A DNA stretch of 64,000 nucleotides from Rotaria sordida. Its lineage: Eukaryota > Rotifera > Eurotatoria > Philodinida > Philodinidae. The translations under genes were made by a program, and so were the position numbers. The notes beneath the pieces are model-generated. The model was not told the origin of the DNA and searched no databases. It worked only from the letters and a program-made list of their open reading frames with translations. Positions 32,154 through 44,000 of the stretch are shown in pieces (position 1 is the first letter of the stretch; each line of letters starts with the position of its first letter). Location of the stretch: NCBI GenBank assembly GCA_905250125.1, contig CAJNOL010000694.1, positions 1 to 64,000 on the forward strand, in the 5' to 3' direction.

Positions 32154-35100
32154 AATAGATTTGATTTGTTAATTGAATAAAAATTATAAGAAAATATCTA
32201 TAAAAATGATAACAGTAAAGAAGTAACAAAAAAAAAATATATATATATATATATAAGGCAATAGCTTTTCTTCCGCTAGTATAAATTCTAAATAAAATTA
32301 TTCACCAATCATTGATTAAATATATCCATTTAATCAATCATATATCATACTTAAGATAAACAACTTGGTATATTGTCAGAGGGGTTAAAAGACGTTTCTT
32401 TCATCCAATTAATAGCAGATGCACTTCTCACCGGTGACATCTATTTTTATTTTTTTTCCAAAAAATAAATCCGAAAGATTTCAATTTATTCTATACCAGA
32501 GTCAGACAAGAAACAACTCTGATATATTCTTTTTACTAGCAAAAATACTTTTTCGTAATGAGCATTACTGAGAAGGTGGTTTCCCTAGTAACGCAAGGGG
32601 CCTGTTAAAATGGATGACCTTCTCACGGTATGGCTCGTCCGTGGTTAAACATTTGACTTGAGTTCATCCAATTTTATGCATTGACAAATAGAAATCGTTT
32701 ATATTTCTACTCTGTTTCAAAAGTAATTTTGAAATATACATCAGATATCAATTTATTATTAGAAAAAAAAGAATTTTTAAACATCGAATTCCCACACAAC
32801 AGAGAAGGAAATAAAGAACAGCATGCACTAAAAACTAAAAATACCATAATAAAAAATTTAATATAACAACAAGATAAAAAAAAAGAAAAAAAATGAGTTA
32901 ATGTATATATTTGGTTAATGTGACTTCGTTGATTTGACGTTATCTAAATTACATGAATATGTTTAGATGACAATATTAACAATAATTCATAATCAATATA
33001 CTCATTTAAAGCCTCACTCGTTGTTACAGTGTTCAGGGAAGGCAGTACAGACATTGAGACAATCATAATCATCTCTAAAAGTGAATATTAATGAAGTGTG
33101 TTCAGCTAGGAGGAAAGACTGGACAGAACGAATAAGTAATTAGTTAGATAGGGGGCACTAAAGTCAGAAAGTAAATCGCTTGTAAAATGGTTCTGAAAAA
33201 TTTGCTAGTTATCCAACATAGTAAATTGAAATGTGAATGAAAAATGGGATCTCTCGACAAAAATTCATCCAATAAAATTTTTTGGAGCGAAAATGTATCC
33301 AAAGTGCATCAGTAACTTTCGAATCTGCTATTAAAAGTATGAGTCATTGGGGTCTGACAGCATACCAACTATTTCAGTTTCTTCATTTATTTACATGAGT
33401 ATATTTTTTGTTTCAATTTAAAAAATGATACAATGAACTAGAGGGCGCTATACACCTTACTTTACGGAGCTTTTATCTATTAAATTTGTATCGTCTGAGT
33501 ATTTTTTTTTTACATAAAGTCTGTTGTCACATTTTTATTTTAAATGACATTTCAATACATTTATAGTTTCTTCGCAATTACAACACTTATCGATGGATTC
33601 ACACACACGTAGACACAACACTTCATGTGAGTGAAGTAAAAACAAAAAGGTCACGCAACATTACAAGAATCATTGAATCAAATTGGACAAATAGTAGTTA
33701 CATAAAGATATTCAAAAAAAATTGTATGTTACACTCAATGTAATTAAGAATCATATCTTCAAATAATATTATGCATTAGTATTAAAAAGTGTTGCTCTGT
33801 AAGACTGCAGATTTCTCTACTGTTCACTTATCTTCATCATCGTACAACATCTGTATTGATTAGATTTCAATAGTTACCTCTTGGTAAAGTTTTAATAAGC
33901 AACTTTTTGTATCATTCAGCAACAATCCGGAACAGTAATTGTCTTTACACATACATACTGCGTTATAGTAAGAGAAGTGAATAATATAGGATATAAAAGA
34001 ATGGCAGTAATGTTTTGCATTACGTTATGTAAGTAATTGCCTATTACATTAATTTCTAGAGGTATATGATTAATTGATGTTTGAATACTAAATATTGCAA
34101 TGATGAAATAGAGCGAATTGATGTAAACAATGATCTGAAAGAGCAATATCTTTCAAAACTGCAAATGAAAACAATTATAGTATCCTTGATTGCATTTAAC
34201 ATGAACAATTCGAAAGAGCATGTGTGATTACCGATTCTAAAATGTAATGGAAAAAGTGAATTTCGAGAATTCTAAACTATATATTCTGTTGTATTGTTAA
34301 ATACAGTTGTCCATGAAAAATAGACATTTTCACTAATCATGTTGTCTTAAACGCTTCGGAACGAATTAAATAATGTTAAAAATTTACTCATGTTACATTG
34401 ATACATTCCGACTTAAACAGATCGAATATGTCTATGCAGTCAGAAATATGAAATTGACACGTTAAAACAACTCTTACTTTTCTGCTATTTAACTCATTCT
34501 ACATAGCCAACAATGTTTGGAAAATTGTGTTTTAACAGTGCCTCTTTTGCCATACTTCAATCCCGTTATAACAGTTTTAATGTATTATAAATATCAGGAG
34601 TTTACTGTGTTGATAGAGACAATGTATTAAAACTACTGAAGAATAGCTACAACCCAAATACGTTAGTATTACAAGAAATAGTAAAATGCAGTGACTACTA
34701 ATAAATAATAGGCTACAACACGTAACATCGATTCATATAGATAATCAGAAATTAAGAATTATAGAATAGTAGTATAGTTTCATTCCCTTCCGAAGAATAG
34801 ATTCATTGCTATGTTGACTTTAGAAACCTTTCCTGAAATTTTTTCTTGTACCCACACCCTAGGGTAATTCTGCGTATCTTTAATTTTCAATTTTCTTTGT
34901 CATTCGTTTACCATAATCTGAATAAACCATATTCGTAGATTCTATTCTAGTAGCCATACGTGTGCGTACAAGAATAAGCTGTGAACATATATATCGATTA
35001 GGCGTAATGTCGACAAGTTGAATCATATGTATATGTAGTCAGTCAACTGCTATCATCTGTTGTTCTGTTTTTTCAGAAGTTAATACTATTACAATCATAC

Positions 35101-36466
35101 AGTCATTACGGCATTCATTAAAATTTCTCCTGTGTACTGGATTTGAATGAAGATAAGCACAACGTGCTTTGATATCGCCAATCTCACTATACTTTTTGGA
35201 ATATTCAATAGACATTACTTTTGCCAAATTTCACAAACAGTTTACACTATGCACTAAAACAAATAGATTCTCTGCACTGTCTACCAGATTCTGCAAACAG
35301 TTCGCACTATATACAAAGTCGGTACGCAATCTGCACAGTCTAATGGATTTGTCAGAAACCTATGTGCAGCAGAAACTTTCACAGACACTTCGAAAAAGTG
35401 GGGTACATCGACTTACCATTCTCAACATCTGTTTGATCGTTATACATAAATGTGTCAAAGAAAAGATTGAAATAGTGGAATGTTTTCAGAATGGAAAAAA
35501 TATTATGTGTTGCTAGTGAATTACAGTAATTGCTTATTATATTTTCTTCAACAGATAAATAATCAATTATGATCAAAACAAATGCTCCAAAAAAGAAATA
35601 TTGTAGACTAATCAAAACATTTGTTTACTAGGTTAACATTTTACAACAGTACAAATTAAAATATATATGAAAACATATGCGTACAATGCTTTTAATTCAA
35701 TAGAATTTTTACCTAGTAAAGCCAAATATTTAAGACCTACATATTTCACGTCATAAGTTTAGCGGGTGTGCGTGGTGTAACTTTATGAAATGATTATGAT
35801 GCGAATGTAAATTTAAAACGTTGTAATCAAAAGTTGTCGGAAAAAAAGTAACATATTTTAATGACCGAATGTTAGACATACTCTTTTAGTTTATACGAGT
35901 TGTTTCAAAAGTCCGAACGAAATAAAAACGTGAATAGCTGCTCAGAAATTCAAGGGATTTAAATGTTATTTTTTTACAGTTTAATCAGATATTTATTAAA
36001 ATTTTCAGATAAAATATCTGCACATAAAGAAGTCAGAATTAAAATAGTTTTACTCATTATCAAATTTGAATAGGCCAATATTGTTCAAGGGTAACTATAA
36101 ACTGCATTTGGAAAAAAAATATGCTAACTAAACATCATATGAGCAACATATTTTAGCAATTTTGTGAAACTAGTGCTGTCGAAAATCGATAACCATAGAG
36201 TAATAACTGAAGAATCATGTTTGTTTTTCGTTCAGACTTTTGGAATACTCTTTAGAAGGTCGTCATAGCTTTGCTATGTCTTTGTAGAAAAATAAGACAG
36301 GTTAGTATAATGAGAACCAGTGTTATTTTGTCGATAGAACGATACATATGTATTCGTCTTTTTTGAATTTTCATATGTCAAAAGATAATTGATGAAAACA
36401 ATAAAAATATTCAAATTGAAAAATTCAGTTCATTATTATTCTTAGTTTGATTTTCAAAATTATCAT
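32154..36466. other. 4.3-kb spacer, no gene recognised
   Basis: It contains an (AT)n tract near 32237, a mariner-like MITE (35895-36252), and a degenerate direct repeat pair of about 58 bp (about 35227-35345, CAAACAGTTTACACTATG and CAAACAGTTCGCACTATA). Short hydrophobic or Lys-rich frames on both strands have no family features. Confidence 0.45.
35895..36252. mobile_element. Mariner/Tc1-like MITE
   Basis: The ends pair imperfectly: GAGTTGTTTCAAAAGTCC at the left and GACTTTTGGAATACTC at the right, sharing CAAAAGTCYGAACGAAA inward. TA lies directly outside both ends (35893-35894, 36253-36254), the Tc1/mariner target duplication. The 358-bp interior is non-coding. Confidence 0.6.
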
Positions 36467-37272
36467 TTAACCAATTGTTGGAACAATTGTAACAATGCCT
36501 TCATCATTAACAAAAACACGAACACGATCCGTACGATAATCTAATGTAACCGGTGATCCTTCTTTGACTACCATAACATTTGTAAAGCCTAGTTTAATCT
36601 TTGAAATAAATTTATCGATATATTTTAATAATATTACCTGTTTCTTTTTTGATTATATTCACTGCTTCTTGACCATTTTTACCGATTAATTCAGGCCATT
36701 GATTTTTGTTTAATACAGGATTTGTTTCTATATATATATATACAAAAGTTTTTAGTAAATTCTCATTAACAATTTCTTTACTTACGTTTAACACTTTTAA
36801 CAGGTATATCAATTAACTTAGTACGACTAGAACCTACCGGTGTTACTCTAATATATACATCATTGATATATAACAATTCGTTCTTATTATCTTTAATAGT
36901 CACACTAAGTGAATATGTATGCCCTTCTAAAATTTGTGAAGGTGAATATTTAATAGCAAATGATATTGGAAATTGAACTGCTTTGCTAATTGATCTTGCA
37001 ATAACTATTGCTGAAGCATCAGCAAGTGATGTATCTTGTAATTCAACAGTTAATTTAGCATCAGATTCAGTCGGGATTTGGAAATTAGGAAGAAATGTAA
37101 TACGGCCTTGCATAATAAGAGATTGTTCAGGTTTCGCAGTGGAAGTTACATCTTATAAATTGATATAGATCGAATTAAAAATAAAAATTTTATTATTTAT
37201 ATGCATACCACAAGAAACAAGAACATATATTAAATTGATGATAAAAACAAATATATTTAATGTATTCATCAT
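36467..37272 (-). CDS. Secreted YbaY/YscW-domain plus potato-inhibitor-I fusion protein
   Basis: Four exons (37272-37209, 37151-36786, 36727-36638, 36588-36467) give 213 residues. The signal peptide is MMNTLNIFVFIINLIYVLVSC, cut near residue 22. Residues about 33-140 resemble the bacterial YbaY/YscW lipoprotein domain (LTVELQDTSLADASAIVIA, FAIKYSPSQILEGHTYSLSV). Residues about 150-213 are a potato inhibitor I (MEROPS I13, eglin-like) domain: WPELIGKNGQEAV, then the binding loop GSPVTLDYRTDRVRVF with predicted P1 Leu189, ending VPTIG. It should inhibit chymotrypsin- or subtilisin-like serine proteases extracellularly. The small introns of 49-58 nt resemble neighbouring genes, so the locus is domesticated. 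The acceptor of exon 4 was chosen because the earlier AG would bring in a stop. Confidence 0.85.
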
Positions 37273-37440
37273 TCAATCTAAAAATTAAATCATTTGAAAA
37301 TGATTCTTTTGATAGACTAAACTATTTATTTCACTTAAATAAAGATGTAATTTTATAGCAAAAAGAAAAACCAATAATCCTTTGATGTAGCACACGGAGG
37401 CATTAGAATAATATTACGATAAAAAATTGAAATACCCTTC

Positions 37441-38122
37441 ACTTCGATTCGTTTGGATAGACTGATTTTTTTTTGTTAGTGGTAGAAGCTTATCTGAAGC
37501 TTTTTTTTCATACAGATAACAGAAACAAATACAACTGTCAAGTTATATTTTTTGTCTCACCAAAAATATTTTACCTATTGTCAAGTAAGAAAAACACATA
37601 TGAAACATTTCATAGATAATTTACAGTTGTCATCAAAGAATAAAAATAATAATAATAATAAGTCAAAACAAACAATATTGATGCACACATACAGTAAGTT
37701 TTTAAAACTAATAGTATTCTGTTTAAATACTGGAATTCGTGCTTCATAAGTAACGCGTATTATTACAGTTCATTGGACGTCAACTTCCTTGCAAAAACCA
37801 GTACTATCATATTTGAAAATTCGAAATTTTGTAACCATTGACTATTAAACTTACTGGTTTCGAAAATTTGCTCTATGTACATCAATATAGTATCATTCGT
37901 AAAATTTGTTTTGATTTCTTCTTCTTATTCTCTTAGGTGACAACTGAAAATTATCTATGAAATGCTACGCATGTGTTTTTGCGTACTTGATAAAAGATAA
38001 AATTATTTTCATGATGCCAACAATAATAATTGATAGTAGTATTTACTTACCTTATTCGTATGAAAAAAAAAAGAATAAACTTCTACCACTAACTAAAAAA
38101 TATCATCCCATTTGATTGAACC
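37441..38122. repeat. Imperfect fold-back element, about 680 bp
   Basis: GTTAGTGGTAGAAG (37477-37490) pairs with CTTCTACCACTAAC (38078-38092). CATTTCATAGATAATTT (37605-37621) pairs with AATTATCTATGAAATG (37951-37967), with further matches between. It is non-coding and probably a diverged MITE. Confidence 0.7.
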
Positions 38123-38754
38123 GAGGCGGAGATATTTCATTTTTTTAATCGTTGTGCTATTTATGATTTACTCTGTATATATGATAGATGATTCGTCGTG
38201 AGTTTACCATTTCTCAGTATTTATATCAGTTATCTTGATTTTCGTAGAACCGTATGATCATAGTTCGTGCTGAGTAAAAAAAAATAATCATTTGTGAAGA
38301 TACAAGACATAAAGATAACGATGTGTCGTTGTATATTTAGTGTCTTTTTTGCAATTGAAAGACGTGATAGATCATTTATATAGAGATAAAGATGCGTATG
38401 TGTGTATGTTCTTTTCTTGTATATTATTAGAAGTAAAATATCATCATTAAGTTTTATTGTTTAGAACACGTTTGTGACATCTCTTATGAAAGCAAGATGA
38501 AAAACTGTTTCTTGTTATTGAAATAAAATTTGATTTTTTTCTCTGTCAATATTGATATGTCTTGACCACTTTTGAAATACTTTTCAATTTCAAATAATAT
38601 TATTGAATGGTATAATGATTACGTTTCTATTGTTTCTATAATTTGATCTTATCAACGATTAGTCTTGCTATTTGAACAAAGTGATCTAAACATTTGCAAC
38701 ATGAGATGATAAATAAACTATAAACAAAAAGTCAACGTTGTATGTGAATGTACT

Positions 38755-39590
38755 AGGCGAGTCAAAATGATTGCAGCATCACGTATTTTCCTCATATCTC
38801 GATATGCAAGAATCATAAAAGCTAAAAATTTATCTTAAAAGATGTGCCATTGAATTCCCAATGCAGTGAGAATTTGAAAATCCTATTACCCAGTTGTGGT
38901 AATTTTTTAATAAGATGAAAACCGAAAGTTCGTATGATGGTGCAATATTCTACTGTTTCGAGAATAATAAAAATCTTTTTTTTTTCGCTACATTGTAATG
39001 GAAAATCACATTATTATGCAAGTCTTCTGAAATAAAGAATATTTTTACTTTCAACTCACACAGAATTCAACAGTACATCTGTCGAAAAAAACTGGAATGA
39101 TTTATCATTTATCTATAGGGATATACACATAAAATTAAATAATGTTGAGGACATTTTTTTACTCCATTATTGAAGAAAATTACATCATCCGGCGTTAAAC
39201 ATTATAGGAAATGATCAGAACCAATGGTTCTTCCACAGGATGCACACACTGTATTCACTAATTGCTTTGATCATACACTAATTGGCTTAATCTCATAATG
39301 CTCAACATTGCATGTAGGTGAGGATCGATGTGTGTATCCTGTAGAAGTACCAACTAATGAATAGAATTTTTCAGTTAGATGATTATCGAGCATTCAAAAT
39401 GCGTCATGGAAGTCTTCACTTTTATTCTTATAAAAATGCATCACAACAAGGAAATAGGATTTCGAATATCTATTTTTGAAAGTTCAAGGGCGCATCTTTT
39501 GACACAAAAAACAAACACTCAAACTTTTGTGATTTATTCGTGTAGAGTTATTAGTTAAATACGTAATGTTGCAATCATTTTGACTTATTT
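38755..39590. repeat. Imperfect fold-back element, about 835 bp
   Basis: GTCAAAATGATTGCAGCATC (38761) pairs with the inverse of GTTGCAATCATTTTGAC (ending 39584). AAAAGATGTGCC and CGCATCTTTT, and AAATCCTATTACC and GGAAATAGGATTT, pair further in. A shorter hairpin (ACAGGATGCACACAC, about 39236-39250, and GTGTGTATCCTGT, about 39330-39342) forms the centre. Confidence 0.7.
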
Positions 39591-41032
39591 GGTATTGTAT
39601 ACATTCTGTTCAATTATACATAGATGCGATTATCAATGCTCATTTTATTTCATGCATTATTATTTCTTCTTTTCTGTATGCCATTGAGAAAAATAAATAA
39701 TATTTCTATCTCAAAACATGTCTCGTGCATTGTCACATTCTTAGTGATTCATGAATCATCTATGAGCTTCAATACTGTCTTTCTCTTTTGCTGTTCTCTC
39801 GTTTGAATTTGTACTTTCTGATCCATTATTTTTCTCTCGCATTCACATTGTAATTTGACCTTATAAATATTTTGAATATGCCCTAATCAACATTTTATTG
39901 ACCTTTCTATGAATAAGTGATCATTTTACTATAATAAACATTTGTTAGAGTGCATATATTAAAAATATAATCGACTGTGCGTTTATTAGATATTTTCAAA
40001 TAGAGCAACATTATATTTTCATTATTTTACTTGCATAGCCTCAAAAAGAAACCATAATATCTCTACTAGTGTACAATAAATTATCATTAATTTGCTGTTA
40101 GAAGCGAGCCTACTTTTCTGATTTCATTAGGAAATCAATAAGACCATAGCGAAATAAATTTATGAAAGCAGTCAATAGTTTTTCATAAACATAAAATTTA
40201 ACCTATTTACAGCAAAACACAAACTGAAATTATACATTCGTAGATGTTGTTTGACCTATTACTAATACAATTCAAAAATTTTCATTGAATAGAACGTTTC
40301 AAACTTTCTTCTTACATCCATGAAGAAATATGATTGTAAAAAACTATTATAGAAAACGCATTATTTTGACTATTATGAATGGCAGAATTGATAATTAATT
40401 TTCGATTCCTCAAGGAATTTTCACAATTTTATTGTTGATTCCTCGACAACTTAGAAACTCCTATTTGTCAGTTTTTGAACATAAAGTAGATATTATCATT
40501 CAAATGGTCAACAGTTTTTCCTCGATCAACCTCGGAATTTCTCTAGTAAGTACTTTGATTCATTATCTCAATGTATATTTCAAATCTAACTTGATCGATT
40601 ATTTATTAAAATAGATGTGATAAGCAATTCATCAACTGATTAAAAGTGAATGACATTTTCCCATTCTTATATATTTGATTCATCTGTACTCATACTTTAA
40701 CACAGGATGTGTGTATAGATACAAAGAATATGATGAGTTATTAGTTCAAAGAAATAAATTATTCATTGCAACTTTATTCAAAGGTACTCAATCAAGTGTA
40801 AGAAACTTACATGTTGTAATGACGAAAAAGAAAAACGAGTAGAGACTGGAGTAATATACAAATTGTCGGAATAATATGTTTAAGCAAAAGCAACGAGATG
40901 AATATAATACAAACTCATCAACAATTGAGATTATTTATTAGTCTACAACGAACTAAAAGAATAATATTGTCGTCACTCTCGATACAGATGTTTATTGAAT
41001 TATTTAATCACTTTAGTCGTGTCTATATCATT

Positions 41033-44000
41033 ATGAGTACATCCTCCTATAGTATTCATATAACAGAAGAGAAAAAAAGGCATACATCATCAAAATCAAT
41101 ACTACAAGGAAGAGGTCATACAAAGAAGAGAAGGCAGAGTAAGTGAAGTGTAACGGTCAGTTTTCGTTATATAGTCTATATCTAGTTACACGAAGATATT
41201 TTCAATTATTAAACGAAATAATTATGGTTTTAGATGTGCTTATACTTCCTGTGAATAATCCGTCGATATATTTATTAAAGCTGAAAAACTTTCTAGTGTA
41301 AGTATTAAGTTTAGGATATTCTGTTGCCTAGTTTTCAGTAGCTCAATACATTTGGGTAGCTAATTAACACTTAAATATGTAATACTTTTGAATACTGCTT
41401 AGTTAGAGAAAACATATTCAATACAAGTCTTCAGATATATACCTATTCATGTACGAAGATGATTTTCAGTAAGATACCCAACCAACTATCTGTGACGCAA
41501 TGATACTGAAGTGCTTTTTTGAGATGTCCTGTTAGAATTATCTCACTAAATGTTTACTTAAAAATTCAGTACTTCCGAATGTTTAGTGCTTTTCGATAAT
41601 GCACAGTAATGAAATAAGAAACAGATAATTGGAGTATTGTTTGATTTTCTTGACAGATCATAAAATGACAGAATCAAATATAAAGCAATCAATTTGTTTA
41701 TTTAGTTACTTGTTTTCTTACGAAAAGAACGATGTAAATAAACTTGAAAATATCTATTGTATTAATTTTTAACCATCGTTTTACGCCATCTTCTGAATAT
41801 TATCTTTATCATCGAACTAAATCTAACTTAAACTATTCGTTTTTTTCGAAAGAAAATGAATAGTAACATCTGTCGCATTTGATTCTTATTATTAATTTCA
41901 TTTATTTAAACTATAAAAAGAAAACTAAAAAATTAGATATATCACTTGTCCATATAGATATATATATTCATATTTATTCTCTATTCATTTGTTAATGATG
42001 CATCAATCAGAATACTAAACCGTAGATTCATTTTTTTACTACATATCTTATTCATTCAATTTTCTATTGGCCTTGATATATGCAAACTATTATTATTATG
42101 ATGATGACATATTGATATGATTAATATTTTACGTAAATCGATTATTTATTCAATTATATATATATAATTAATATGATAATTTTAACATTTTAGGTTCATT
42201 TTTATTTGATAAAACTTCGACAACAATATCGGAAGTTGAATTAGAACGTATGTATTAAGAAAATTTTTTATTTTATTTTCGAATAAAATTTTGATAAAAA
42301 ATTTCTAATATCCGAAAAAAAAAGAGAATTTTGATATTTTAAAGATATATATTATGTTCTATCTATTATTTATTCTTCCAGAATTGAATCAGCATGATAT
42401 ACCTGATCTTCATAATTCTTGCGAATCATTTTATTCATGTCATTCCGTTATGGGTATTCTACTGAATAAAATCCTTTTTTTTCCTTCTTAATCATGCTTC
42501 ATTTATTAATTAACTATGGATTCGCTCGTTTACTATCACGACTACTGGACGGTTCTTGCTTCTTTTTTTTTTTTGATTTATTATTCCAAAAGAGGAATTA
42601 TAGAAAAAAAGATTTTGTTTTTGTTTGCTTTAAGACGTGCCTCAAGAAAATAAAACATTTCCAACAGAAGAACAAATAAGACCAGCTGATTCATTATTGA
42701 ATAGAAATTACAATATGAATGGTAAGATTTCTTTTAAAAAAAAAAAAACTATTTGTAGTGAATTTGATGAGTCCTTCACATTTGGTTAAACAAATGATTT
42801 ATTGCTTTATGATTAGAAATAAAAGATGAAAGTTTTTTTTTTTTCGATTATTTATCAAACAGTTAGTAGAATAATTTTTTGTTTTTACGCATCTGTTTAT
42901 ATATCGAACTATTGATAAAGATAATAGTACGAAACAAGGATCAAATGTAAAATGCTGAAGAATGCAGAAAAAAAAATGTGAAGAGCCACTTATTATCGCT
43001 CATAGTTAGGATTGAGAAATATGAAGAGAAAATACTCAAGAAAAGAATAGATTGATGGAATGATTATTATTTGTTTTCATGGGTCTGTTTTTACATTAGC
43101 ATGATGCTGTTTTGTTGTTCTTATTCATCATTATTATTTGTCTGATAGAATATCATTTCGCAGTTACTGATACATCCGTTCTTTTACATTTTTTTTTCAA
43201 TAAAACATTCGAAATACAAAAATAATGAGGAATCCAACATAATCTATTATGTCATAAAATATTTTTCTTTCCCAAGAGACTAATATACAAGTTTTTCAAT
43301 AGAATAACTAATCAATGACTATAAATGAGTTTATTCAATTTATTTTTTGAATAAGACTATAGTATTTTCTAATTGTTAGAATAAAAATAATTTCGATCAA
43401 TATAATTTTGTAGGTGAACGACGAAAAATGAATGCAAATAACGATGATCATCATCATCATCATCATCATGAAGTTGTTATCAATTCTGTAAGTATATATA
43501 TATATATATATATAGATGTTTTCTTTCTATTTGATTAATATTTGATCGAATGATAGTCTTTGTCAAAAATGATACATTTATTTCCGATTGATCCTATTCA
43601 AAAAATTTCACGATATACTGTTAAAATTTATAGGTTTTTTCCGCATGACCAAGATTTTATTAATTCTTATTGTCTTTTTTTTTATTATTTTTCTTTTTTA
43701 ATTAGGATCATAATCATAGTAAAGCAAGTATAATGCAAATTGATCGATCAAAATATATATATCATGATGGTGAATTTCTTCCCATCGATTATATTCTTGT
43801 ATATACACGTTATCATTCAAGTCATTTTCGACGAAGTCATAAATTTAGACGTCAACATGATCAATATAGACAATATTTTCAAGATCGTCTTAGAAGATTA
43901 GGTTTTATTGTTGTTGAAGAACGATTAACTGATGAAGTAAATTAAGAAAAAAAAAAACTTTCTTTTTTTTTCCTTCTTTAAAAAAATTTCTATTAGGAAA

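Larger units (their letters stand above)
37273..41032. other. 3.8-kb spacer with two fold-back elements
   Basis: It lies between the inhibitor gene (minus) and the anoctamin gene (plus), which diverge from it. Besides the fold-backs at 37441-38122 and 38755-39590 it holds only A+T-rich sequence. The 60-aa frames at 39624 and 40432 have no support as genes. Confidence 0.5.

Noticed and set aside
35169-35516. 115-aa frame with recurring LCTKT/LYTKS phrases
   Set aside because: Produced by a degenerate 58-bp direct repeat in non-coding DNA; no splice context or domain.
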